From: Owenia fusiformis
Lineage: Eukaryota > Annelida > Polychaeta > Sabellida > Oweniidae
NCBI GenBank assembly: GCA_903813345.2
Contig: CAIIXF020000001.1
Span: 42,751,366 to 42,815,365, forward strand
Length of the DNA stretch: 64,000 nucleotides
Direction: 5' to 3'
The position numbers were made by a program, and so were the translations under genes. The notes under the pieces were generated by a model that had not been told where the DNA came from, did no database searches, and saw only the letters and a list, made by a program, of their open reading frames with translations. Shown here in pieces: positions 34,809 through 47,500 of the stretch (position 1 is the first letter of the stretch; each line of letters begins with the position of its first letter).

Positions 34809-35133
34809 TATATGCTCCATTTCACCACTTGTGAAATATTAACTAGATAACCAAGATTAGGAATACTCATTAAATATCTAATTGACAGGTTTTTATTGCG
34901 ATATAGCAAAATTGTTAGTCATTCTATCCATTTATGCCTGGAATGGACCAATTTTGTTCACATTTTGTCAGAAGTGACTTGTACTTCAGAAATGGTAGAT
35001 GACTAATTTTTTAAATTGTTCTTATCACAAATCAAACTAAAGATCATTTAAAAAATCCATGTGCATGTATAAACATACACGTCTGTGAATAAAATCTATC
35101 AAAACATTTTTTATAAATAAGTTAAAATGGTAT

Positions 35134-37553
35134 TTATTGCACATTATCTAGTATACAGCTCATTATCCAATTGCCAATTTCCATATCAGCATCATACATG
35201 TGACTCGTATTTAACAATTCGTTAAGTTTGTATTCCAATGTGTGCTTTCTAAACTGCAAACCAATACACTCTTGGTGTAAAACTCTGATGAATTCTTCAA
35301 TATTCTTTGAGTCAAATCCTTTCATGTTGATTTGAATTTTCTCCACAAGTCCACAGACAATCTCTGCTTTGATGTCCAGATGTATCTGAACATGACTTGA
35401 GTAGCCTTTAAAGTCCTTCCTAAATTGTCTATGAATATGAAAAGGTGGCGTTTTTCCAAATACCCATTCCCATTTTTGTAAGTCCTCTTGTATTTTGTTG
35501 ATATCTTTGCAACCCTCTATACTTCCAGGATCAACCCACTCAGCAGAATAAACCTACAAAATATCCCAATTTTCAAAACAATTTATTACATACGCTTAAT
35601 TCTCAAAGGTGAGCAACACCACCCTCTGACTATCCTAGGTGACTTTACAGATTTATTGCTCATAAGTTCTGAACAATCTTAATATGGCTGAATTATAGGA
35701 AGAAATCTCATGAAGAAAATCATGATTTTCTGACCTCACTTTTGACTGGATTTTGTTAGATAAAAGAGTGCAGTAAAAATAATAATAATTATAATAATAA
35801 TATAGTATTTTCTATAATGTACCTGATTTTCTCTATTTTGAGCAAGGAATTGTTCAGCAACTGAAGCTATGAGGGCTTCATATGTAATGGTGTTGTCAGC
35901 ATCTGCTAAGTTGGCAATTCTGGCAGGAAAACTCGCAGTTGCCTTACTCTTGCAGCCAATCTGTAATATAACTCTTTTGTATAGAAAAAGGGCATCACAA
36001 TCATAGCTGTAAATGACAAACTGGTAACACCCCTTTGAGGATTAGAAAATTCTCCAGTTTAAATACATTTGATGACACATATGAACTGTCTAATTGTTAA
36101 TTTTATTAATTTAATGACAAGAGTTTTAATGACAAGATTTTTTTTCTTCACTAGATATTTATCTCGGATCCAAAAAAAACATACTTGTTAACAAATCCAT
36201 TTTCAGGATTCTCCCTGCTCATCATTATATTAAGTACTTACATGTGTAGCACTAAGTGCCTCTTGAAGGGTATCTGCCTGAACATTGAATAGCAGGGTAC
36301 AATGGTGGTAGCCCTTAGTCTTGTCTAGCTTAGCTGCTGTACCTGAGATCTCAAACATATCAAGGATTACAACCAAACTATGACATGAAGCCAGTGAGTT
36401 GTAGTCAAACCTTTTTTCTATACAATATCAAAAGCTTTGGAAAAACCTTTATCTTGGTTACAAGGAATGTTAAGCTCACATACAGATTTTTTATAAATTT
36501 CTAAACGAAGTAAACTCTTAAAATATGCATTTAGAATTTCTCTTAATAAGGACTTGCTCATTTTAATTATAACTTGTCTTTAGTACTTCCAATTTAAATA
36601 TAATAAATATAACATATTCCTACATCAAGATATGCAATTAATGATATAAAATCACATTTCAATTGTATCAATATCATGTGGTGGATTTTATGAAAAATTA
36701 ATCCCTGGTGACAACAAAAAGCTAAAGGAAACTATATAATTTTGATCTATATGTAGCAAGAAAAATTACTACGAGCCTGGAAGGGTGCCGGCCCATCAAA
36801 TAACTATGAGCAAGTCCTTCTTTAGAAAATAAACCCTTATTCAGTTAATGAGTTATTCAAAATGTTTTACTCCTTCTAAAAATCCATTAAAAAATATGGG
36901 AGCTTCTGTCTGAACACTCCAAGGCGTCATATGTGCAGTTTGATCTAAATTAATTGTCCATTCCACCAATGTTAAATATTTTGGTACTCTGATTCTATAA
37001 TAGATAAAAATGATTTTGCATGTTATGTTTTTCATAAGGATACTTTATATAAGCCATCAAGAATGATATCATCCCTCTCGTTTACTGTTAAATCAATGTC
37101 CCATGACTTTGTTATAGCCTCCACAAGAAGATTCAAATTTCTCTTGCGATTATATCCATTACGTGCTGTGAAAAATGTACAATTGAGATTCCCATTATCA
37201 TGGTACACTGTGCCCCCGCCACTATGACGCCTGGCCAGAGCTATATTGTGCTCCTGGAGAAAACCAATGTTACATTCGACCCAGGGATTCTGATGACGTC
37301 CAATCACAACACACGGGTCATTCCTCCACAGAAACAACAGGTTAGTATGATGAAAGTCAATGGTTGAGTATAAATATTGCTCAAATGCGAGATTCTTATG
37401 TATATTTGTTGATTTTGATACTAGAGCCTTGTAAGTAGTTGAGTGTGTTGCTAAAGTCCTCGTCACATTTCTGACATAATGTTGGGGAATATCCCTGAAA
37501 CACTTGGAGTATTTTTGGAGAAGTCTAGCTTGGGTCATCAAAGATGTCATCAT
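35134..37553 (-). CDS. LIPT1: LIPT1 orthologue, mitochondrial lipoyltransferase 1
   Basis: Four coding exons: 37553-37044, 36349-36242, 35960-35823, 35553-35134 (391 aa; human 373). The enzyme moves lipoyl groups onto E2 subunits of 2-oxoacid dehydrogenases in mitochondria. The LplA-fold signature RRHSGGGTVYHD is at residues 108-119, preceded by VVIGRHQNPW and followed by GNLNCTFF. LDGLYK/ISGTA spans the exon 1-2 junction and matches the human LDGQFKISGTA lipoate-binding stretch, including the key lysine. YHHCTLL and KATASFPA follow in family order. The Arg/Lys-rich N-terminus before residue 45 looks like a mitochondrial presequence. The start at 37553 is the first of two tandem ATGs. An acceptor (TTCCAG at about 37588) just upstream suggests a separate 5' UTR exon. 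Confidence 0.92.
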
Positions 37554-37587
37554 GTCAATCACATTTATGTTTCAATAGTTACACCTG

Positions 37588-38329
37588 GAAATAAATTATA
37601 TTGTTGATAACATAATGAATGCATTATCACAGTAAGAACACACAATTGGACATGGTAGATCTACATCAATACATATCAGGGGATGGCCTGAAATCTAGAA
37701 GTCCAAGGAGGATTGGCTCTCATGACACAATCTTGATATCTTCCAATAATGAATCTGATCTTTGATGATGTTGAAGAAAAAATGTATATTTGCGTGACAG
37801 AAAAGACGGGGGTGACTTCAATTTCTTCAGCAAATATGTGACAAATACGTAAACTGAGGGACAGTTGGATGACCTGCCGATATGAATAGCAACAGGCATA
37901 AATAGCCTTCGCCTAAATAAGTCATAAAGGGAGCCTGCAGTGATCTCCCCATGTCACTTTTACCAGGGGCTCCCCCTACTTGAAACCAAAGGCCCCCCAG
38001 TTGGCACCCAGTTGGAATCTGCACTTCAACTTCTGATTTGAAAAATGAGTGAAGTAAGCACCTACACTGAGATATTGTGAGCGTAGTGAGTGCTGATTTT
38101 TTCAGACTTGAAATCTTGCACCCAGTTGAAAATTTTTTTGGGGGCCTGTCATTGAGAAGAAGTCTGATGGGGTAGAATTAAGAATTATGCGAGCCTCAAA
38201 TACAAACAAATATTAGCACATAACGTTGTACTGGTATATATGTTAGCCACGATGACCATGACCAAAGAGCATTTTGTACCCTGCTGATTGAATTTTCTTT
38301 TTTGCCTCTTTCAGGAATCAGGATATATA
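37588..38329. promoter_or_regulatory. LIPT1 5' flank
   Basis: An acceptor-like TTCCAG (minus strand, about 37588) suggests that a non-coding first exon and promoter lie in this interval before MITE copy A. No TATA box is obvious and the transcription start cannot be fixed. Confidence 0.35.
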
Positions 38330-38903
38330 CAGTGGGGGATAAAAATAAAACTCAACGTTCACAAGCTGTCACAATGAGCTTATTTCCAAGTTTCGTGTCT
38401 CAAACTCTCCCAAGCGGTAGAAAAATAATTCCCGTTCACTAAAGTAGCACAATAAATGAATCCAAAGCTTCATACCTGCAAATAATGGATAAATCCCTAC
38501 CAAATCGAATGAATGTTTTCATGAATCGCCATGTTTGTTATCCAAGGACGGTTGACTCCCAGAATGCAACATCAGTTAACCGTATTTACTCATGACAGGT
38601 TTCAAAATGGCGGAACAGCATTTTGAAAGCTGGCACGTGTCATGTTGCATTCTGGGAGCCAATCCTCCGTTCCGGCGCAATCGGGCGACAAAATCACCTC
38701 AACATTTGAAGAGTCGACATAACATGTGAATATCCAATTCAACTTTTGAAGTTCTTATTTGTCATTAGGGACACATATTCCACTATATTTGGACTTACTA
38801 AGACGGTTAAAATAGAGCACTGAATACACTGAGGTAAGAATTTATTACATGTGCAACGGCATGTAATTTTCATAGCTTTTGCAATTCTTTATGATCCCCA
38901 CTG
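38330..38903 (+). mobile_element. 574-bp MITE, copy A (upstream of SNRNP40)
   Basis: Flanked by TA. Starts CAGTGGGGGATAAAAATAAA and ends GATCCCCACTG, a Tc1/mariner-like TIR. Nearly identical, in inverse orientation, to copy B at 39501-40074, and the same length. It carries two opposed TCCCAGAATGCAACAT-like motifs (38557-38572 and 38642-38657), a CACGTG-type E-box and a CAAAATGGCGG (YY1-like) site. Non-coding. Confidence 0.85.
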
Positions 38904-39202
38904 TAGATCTAATCTTAGTCTATCCCTGATTCACAAAACGTATCTCTGTATCAACAACTTCTTGAAATTGAGAATGTACAACTTACTTCTACCAAAGCTA
39001 TTGCTTTAGACAATTATGTGGAAGAAAAAATCTAAAATATTTTTAAAACTTCACATTTTCATGGGCGCTGACATCTTGAAAATATTGCATTGTGGGATAT
39101 GTTGAGCATGCGCAAACCTCAAAACAGCTATATCCGGTCAGAACTGTTTTGAAAAACTTTCCTATTATTTATGCGTTTACGACTTCATATAGTAATACGA
39201 TC
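38904..39202 (+). promoter_or_regulatory. SNRNP40 promoter region
   Basis: This is the only non-repeat sequence between the upstream MITE and the SNRNP40 start codon. It contains GCATGCGC at 39106-39113, matching the NRF1 half-palindrome, an ETS-like ATATCCGGT at 39129-39137, and a GCATTGTGGGA element just before the NRF1-like site. No TATA box is evident. Motif roles are inferred from vertebrate consensus sites. Confidence 0.5.
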
Positions 39203-41548
39203 ATGGATTTAAAGCGTAAGGCAATGGCAGGTGCATTAGTGCCTGTGAAGAAATCTAGAATGGACCTAGTTTCCACCTCAGGAAGAGACAAAGGAGCACT
39301 CATGGAGACGGTATTTATTTTCATGTTTTTTTTCATTTTCAATCATTCCAAAATACTGCTCTATAATTATTGGCTAAAACAATTTTTTCATGCTCTTCGT
39401 CAGTCCAAAAATTGATTTTTCTGAAAACGTTCAAACATTCTTTCTAAATCATTCAGCCTACTTACATTGATCTTCATGGAGTCCATTATGGCAGCGTGTA
39501 CAGTGGGGATCATAAAGAATTGCAAAAGCTATGAAAATTACATGCTGTCGCACATGTAATAAATTCTTACCTCAGTGTATTCAGTGCTGTTTTTTCTCCG
39601 TCTTAGAAAGTCCAAATATAGTGGAATTTGTGTCCCTAATGACAAATAAGAACTTCAAAAGTTGAATTGGATATTCACATATTATGCCGACTCTTCAAAT
39701 GTTGAGGTGATTTTGTCGCCCGATTGCGCCGGAACGGAGGATTGGCTCCCAGAATGCAACATGACACGTGCCAGCTTTCAAAATGCTGTTCCGCCATTTT
39801 GAAACCTGTCATGAGTAAATACGGTTAACTGATGTTGCATTCTGGGAGTCAACCGTCCTTGGATAACAAACATGGCGATTCATGAAAACATTCATTCGAT
39901 TTGGTAGGGATTTATCCATTATTTGCAGGTATGAAGCTTTGGATTCATTTATTGTGCTACTTTAGTGAACAGGAATTATTTTTCTACCGCTTGGGAGAGT
40001 TTGAGACACGAAACTTGGAAATAAGCTCATTGTGACAACTTGTGAACGTTGAGTTTTATTTTTGTCCCCCACTGTATTTATCAATTCCATAGCAAGTAAC
40101 AGAAATACTTGAAAATCAATATAAATATCGAAGGACAGTTCAGTTATTTTCTCAAAAGAATTTCACCTGACCCTGTGTTTGAGTGACATGCGGGTTTCAA
40201 GTATTGAACGAGGTTCAAGGTGAAAATGGCAGCTGTGTTAAACTTGTCTCCCTAAGTATGAACTTGTCCATTCTGTTCTGGCGATGTCACATTCTTAGAA
40301 TCGCTCATTTATGGCCATTTAACAAAACATGCTCCAAATGCCAAAATCATGAATACGAATGCAATACATGCATTATACTGTATTTGTCTTTCATTTAGTG
40401 CTACTTAATTTGACGATTTTTATTTGTCAAATTCCTGGGGATTTTGGTGACTATTTAATTTGGCGATTTTTTTCAATTCGTCAAACTGCCAATTTAAAAC
40501 ACTTGTCAAATTAAAGACAAATACAGTATATGAACTAATTGCCAGATAACCTTAAATGTAGTGTTTGTTGGGATAAGCTACTCTTAGGAGTTGCCAATTT
40601 CTAGATATATCCTTATAGGACGAATATCACAAACTAACGTAAAATCATTGTAAATATTTATTTTCATTGCAGGGGCCTCCAAGATCGTCAAATCTGTTTG
40701 CTCCAATCATGCATCTTACTGGACATCAAGGTGACATCTTTACTGCAAAGTTTAGTCCCGATGGCCAGACAATCGCATCTTCAGGCTTTGACAGACTTAT
40801 ATGTAAGCATGTCTTTATATATCATTCAGGGTAGGCCAAAAAGGAAGTTCATCCTTTATTTTCGAAATTTTTTTTTTAATAGTTCATTGATTTCAAAAAT
40901 ATGTGAACTCGTTATTTTCATTTTCTATAAAGACACATTGTATGTGGTGCTGACATTATCGAGAAAGACAGAACTTTGTTGCATCTCTCTGACAAATTGT
41001 ATGATATACCAGCCCCTAGTACTATTATTTCAGACTTGACTATTATATTATTTCTTAAAATATCTTGTAATTGTAAAATGTCAATCCAGACCCTTAGTAT
41101 ACATGTTTATGAACTAAAGTTCTTAGATCTCATGCTGTTTTTCTGTCACATTTTCTTATATGTTGCATAAAATGTATTGATTTTGGGCCTCACATGAAAG
41201 ATTTTACTTATTTAGTCTTAGAATTGAACACTATAGTAACCAAAGTAGCATTATGAAATAATCAATATGTTGTCAAAATAAAACTATACTATGACTGTAT
41301 ATCAGGATATAAACATTTCCAAAAATATTAATATATCCAAGGCACCCAACAAAACATTTTTATAATTAACACACATTAGTCATTATTTACTTTTGAGCAT
41401 TATAAGGGATTCAAAATCTTACAAATGAAGCGTAAGATCTATATTTTCACAATGAGGTAAAAATGGCCCCCTGAACTTTCTGAACTGTATCTATTAATTG
41501 ACATTGTAGTTTTTAGCTCACATGGTGAGCTTTTGCAATCGCTCACTT

Positions 41549-41579
<31 letters not shown>

Positions 41580-44500
41580 CGTCCGTCAACAATAGTGGCA
41601 CGTTTTAAAACCTCTGTCGATAGGATTCCTGTTTTAAGTTATTTCTGTTCAACATCAATACAGAAAACTCCCCTATGACTCCTGGTTCAAAAGCTCGCCT
41701 ATTTTCAAAATGGCCGCCATTTTTGTCTCGCGAAATTCACTTTTGACTGGCACGTTTTAAAACCTCTGTCGATAGGATTCCTGTTTTAAGTTATTTCTGT
41801 TCAACATCAATACAGAAAACTCTCCTATGACTCCTGGTTCAAAAGCTCGCCTATTTTCAAAATGGCCGCCATTTTTGTCTCGCGAAACTCACTTTTGACC
41901 CATTTCCTAGCTTTACAAATAATTTCAGGTGTCCTACATTGTAAAAATCTGTGTCATTGTAAAGAGTAGATATATGAAATAATTTTGTTACAAAAAATCA
42001 GCGAAAAATTATATCTATTTTTTTATTTTCAGCCATTTTAGTTAACATTGATTTGTCCATCTGACTTGTGAAATCCACTTTTCCGTCAACAACAGTGGCA
42101 CGTTTTAAAACCTCTGTCGATAGGATTCCTGTTTTAAGTTATTTCTGTTCAACATCAATACAGAAAACTCCCCTATGACTCCTGGCTTAAAAGCTCGCCT
42201 ATTTTCAAAATGGCCGCCATTTTTGTCTCGCGAAATTCACTTTTGACCCATTTCCTAGCTTTACAAATAATTTCAGGTGTCCTACATTGTAAAAATCTGT
42301 GTCAATGTAAAGAGTAGATATATGAAATAATTTTGTTACAAAAAATCAGCGAAAAATTATATCTATTTTTTTTATTTTCAGCCATTTTAGTTAACATTGA
42401 CTTGTCAATCTGACTTGTGAAATCCACTTTTCCGTCAACAACAGTGGCACGTTTTAAAACCTCTGTCGATAGGATTCCTGTTTTAAGTTATTTCTGTTCA
42501 ACAGAAAACTCCCCTATGACTCCTGGCTCAAAAGCTCGCCTATTTTCAAAATGGCAGCCATTTTTGTCTCGCGAAATTCACTTTTGACCTATTTCCTAGC
42601 TTTACAAATAATTTCAGCTGTCCTGCATTGTAAAAAGCCATGTCACTGTAAAGAGTAGTTGAATGAAATAATTTTGTTACAAAAAGTTGGCAAAATCAGC
42701 AAAAAATTATATCCATTTTTTTATTTTCAGCCATTTTAGTTAACATTGATTTGTCCATCTGGCTCGCAAAATCCACTTTTGGACCATTTGCCTTAAACCC
42801 TCTGTCGATAGGATTCCTGTTTTAAGTTAATTTTGTTCAACATCAATACAAAAAACTCTCCTATGACTCTTGGTTCAAAAGCTCACCTATTTTCAAAATG
42901 GTCACCATTCTTGTCTCGCGAAATTCACTTTTGGCCCATTTCCTAGCTTTACAAATAATTTCAGCTGTCCTGCATTGTAAAAAGCCATGTCACTGTAAAG
43001 AGTAGTTGAATGAAATAATTTTGTTACAAAAAGTTGGCAAAATATTATATCAGTTTTTTTATTTTCAGCCATTTTAGTTAACATTGATTCGTCCATCTGT
43101 CTCTCAGTCAGTCCAAAAAAGTGGCAAGTTTTAAACCTCTGTCAACACACTTTTTAAATCCTCTGTAGATAGGATTCCCGATTTAAAATAATTTTGTTCA
43201 ACATCAATAAAGAAAAAAAAACCTGTGACTCCTGCTTCAAAATCTCGCCTAATTTCAAAATTGCCACCATTTTTGTCTCGGGAAATTCACTTTTGGCCCA
43301 TTTCCTAGCTTTACAAATAAGTTCAGGTGTCCTGCATTGTAAAAAGCTATGTCTTTGTAAAGAGTAGTTGTATGAAATAATTATCCCATCGAACGAAGTT
43401 CAGAGGGATATAGGGAACGCCTCCGTCCGTCCGTACGTCCGTCTGTCCATCCGTCCGGGCAATAACTCAAATACCGTTGGCCCGATTTTGTTCATATTTT
43501 GTACCCATATACCCTATGGGGGTAGAAGTTCTGCTCGAAAGCCAATTTTCTAAATGGCCGTTCATTTCAAAATGGCGGCCGTTTTAGTGACGATTTTACA
43601 GTAATTTAGGTGCAATATGTAAAACTGTAATAGTAATATGTTTTAAATGTAAAAAAATTATAAAGGACATTAATAATGCTACAAAGTAGGTATTAAAAAA
43701 GCACATGGCAGCCATCTTGAAAAATGGCGGCCTTTACTCGTCATTTAACGATTTTTGTTGTAACTCAAAAAATAGTGGAGCGATTTTGTTCATATTTGGT
43801 GTGTGAATACTATAAGCATTGCACACTGTCTAAAGACACTTTTGGTAGAAGGCGGCCATTTTGAAAAATGGCCGCCATTTTTACGTATTTTACTATAACT
43901 CGAAAAGTAGTGGAGCGATTTTGTTCATAATTGGTATGTGAATACTATAAGCATGGCACACTGTCCTATGACACTTTTGGTAGAAGGCGGCCATTTTGAA
44001 AACAATTTTGAAAAATGGCTGCCATTTTAACGTATTTTACTATAACTCGAAAAGTAGTGGAGCGATTTTGTTCATATTTGGTATGTGAATACTATAAGCA
44101 TGGTACACTGTCTATTTCTAATGACGCTTTTGGTAGAAGGTGGCCATTTTGAAAAATGGCCGCCATTTTAACGTATTTTACTATAACTCGAAAAGTAGTG
44201 GAGCGATTTTGTTCATATTTGATATGTGAATACTTTAAGCATGGCACATTGTCTAATAAAACTTTGGGGAGTAGTCGGCCATTTTGAAAAATGGCCACCA
44301 TTTTTATGTGTGTTATTTTACAAGTACGTGTGCTATTTTTTATGATATTTGTGCTTCGTTTGTAAAAATGCCAGCCATTTCTGTTGATGGGATTCGCTAC
44401 GCTTTGGCGTTGCCGTTGTTCTGGTTTTGTCACAAAAAATCTGCAAAAAATTATACCCGTCTTCTTATTTTCACTTTTGAGCAACACCATGTGAGCCCAG

Positions 44501-47500
44501 TACCCACGGTACTCATTTTTATCCATGTGAACGCAAATGCTCGTAACTTAACTTGTAACGTGTCATTACAGATCTATGGAATGTGTATGGTGAATGTGAC
44601 AACTACCATGTGATGAAAGGCCACGCAGGTGCTGTTATGCAACTAGACTACTCAGCTGATTCCACGTAAGTCTCACTCCCTAGATGCATACATTTTCACA
44701 GTTTATAAAAGTATAGTGTTCATGATAAAATAAAATAAAAATTACCACATTTTAAAGGGCAACATCGTGAAATCTCTGCCAAAGTAAAAACTGGTCATTT
44801 ACCCTGGACCAGTGCGGATAATGACCACTATGGTCTGGCAAATATGGATCCATTTATTGCTCAAATTGATATAGTAAAATATAAGCCTTCCAAACTGGTA
44901 CTAAAACCCTGAGAACAATGTTATAAGGTTTTATAATTATCATTACTATACAGATTGATTTATACTGATTTTGTTTTTTTCTTCATTTTGTTGTGCCATG
45001 GCCCATAAATAAATGACCGTTTCATAAAAAGAATTCTCAACTTAATTTTGAATCCCATTGCACAAAAGGGAAATTCAGAGAAACACAGTCATATAATGAT
45101 GTAATGCTTGTAGGAATGTTTTCACCTGCTCCACAGACAAGACTGTTGCTATATGGGATGTTACTGTAGGTGAGAGGATAAAGCGTCATAAAGGACACAC
45201 AAGTTTTGTTAACTGTCTCAATGTTGCCAGACGAGGCCCTCAGCTCATATGTAGTGGTAGTGACGATGGAACAATAAAGGTAATTAAATATGTCCTGTGA
45301 ATTATCATTTTGAAATGGAGCTCTGAAAAACCACAAATGGTTCCTTCCTGTGAATTAACATTTTGAAATGGAGTTCTGAAAAACCACAAATGGTTCCTTC
45401 TTGTGAATTATTAACATTTTGAAATGGAGTTCTGAAAAACCACAAATGGTTCCTTCCTGTGAATTAAAATTTTGAAATGGAGTTCTGAAAAACCACAAAT
45501 GCCTGTGAATTAACATTTTGAAATTGCAAATGGAGTTTTGAAAATTCTCAAATTGTTCCTTGAAATAAAAAATACATTGAATTTGATATTTATTATTAGA
45601 ACTCATAATATTATAAAACACATTTTAATGTTTATGTGTCTTATCCCATATTTACGTAATAAGAAAAAAAATTGTCCTGTACTTAAAATAGTGATGATTT
45701 TTATTTTTAGCTGTGGGACTCTAGAAAGAAGGGTACACTGCAGACATTCCAAAACATGTACCAAGTCACTGCAGTTTCTTTTAGTGACACTGCAGAACAG
45801 ATTATATCAGGGGGAATAGATAATGAAATGAAAGTAAGTCCTGTAGGAACTAGGCACTTTCCAAGTTTAGAGACAAGGTCTATATATCAGCATCTTGCCT
45901 GAAAGGGATAAATGTTATATTAAATTGTATAAACATATTAACTGATTAAAAAGAAAGCAAAACATAAAATCAATAAATGTTCACCAATTCTTATTAATGC
46001 GGTTACTATCATTGTTATTTTTGTCTTTTAATTGTTGAACACAGGAACGTATTTATAACATTCATAGCACATATTATGGGGTGAAACACTGCTGCATGTA
46101 CTTATATGTAATCTTTCTTCCTAACACATTGAGTATTATTTAGTGAATGTATAGCTCGTATTTATTTTACTCTGTGTAATCATAAATAATAAAGTGAAAA
46201 TTTAATTTATTACATTTAATTGATTTGTGATTTTCAGGTATGGGACTTAAGGAAAAATGACATACTTTATAAATTAAAAGGTCATGCTGACACAGTCACT
46301 GGTATGGAACTCAGTCCTGATGGTTCTTATCTTCTATCCACTGGAATGGATAACACTGGTATGGAGGCTACGTAACAAATATATTTTAACTTAAAAACGG
46401 AGAATTAACTGTATGTCTGTATCACACCACTCAATGTGTATTTTAAATGATTGCACAAGTACATTCAATAAGCATTATGTATACCAAAATTGTTATACAC
46501 TACTTTGATATTTTTTCGACTCAACACAATACTGTTAGCTACAGATCATATCTTCGATTATGTCCTCGCCATAATTCCTACCCAATAAAGGCAACTTTTG
46601 CAGCCCAGCCATGTTTATATTTTTCCATAATCATGAATAGTACATAGAAAGATCTCCTCTCCTATTTTAGTTCGTATTTGGGATGTCCGTCCATTTGCCC
46701 CTCAGGAGAGATGTGTTAAGGTGTTCCAAGGTAATCAGCATACATTTGAAAAGGTATGTAGTATTTATACTGGTGGTTGGTGTGTTTATGTTGATATGAT
46801 TTTGATATTGCCAATTGAGCTAGAATTGAAATAGGAATCTCCTAAAGATGTCAGTGGATTCTTGCTATGACATAAACTTGAAAATGTAAATATTTCTATC
46901 TTTGATTGAATTGGCTTATAGATGGGGAAAATCGAACTTGCTTTTAAAATTAGTTTAAAAATTTAATGGTGTATACTTTTATATATTATTTATTTTCAAA
47001 TGTGGAATTCAGGAAACATGAAGTGAAGTTCAGTACTTGCACCACTCAATAAAACCAAATTTGAAAATGTTTATTTTCCCCTTACTTGATTATTTCGAAA
47101 AAAACTATCTAAGGAAATTAACTTATCTCTTCCCTAACTGTTAATATTTTGACAAAATCCATCATTGAATATATTTTATAAAGTATTTATGCAAAACGAT
47201 CACAGGCACAAGCTAATAATTAGGGGTGAGACGACAACCCGATGAGTCGAGGACTCGCGGGTTTGGGGCTTTGAGTCGAGTCGAATCGAGTCGAAGTTGA
47301 TGAATAGAATCATTTTCGAGTTGAGAAAAAAATTCGAAAAAATAAAAAAATTCAGAAAAATACTGTCAATATGCATGTTTTTACTCGATATTGCGTTGAA
47401 TATATAAGTTTCAATGACTTGGATATGCTTGTATTAAATTATTATATTGTATGTACACATAAATGAAAGAATATATGTAATAAAATCAGAATAAACTTAC

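Noticed and set aside
44092-44613. 144-codon minus and 109-codon plus ORFs in SNRNP40 intron 2
   Set aside because: They span tandem repeat units and the start of SNRNP40 exon 3; no domain is recognisable.
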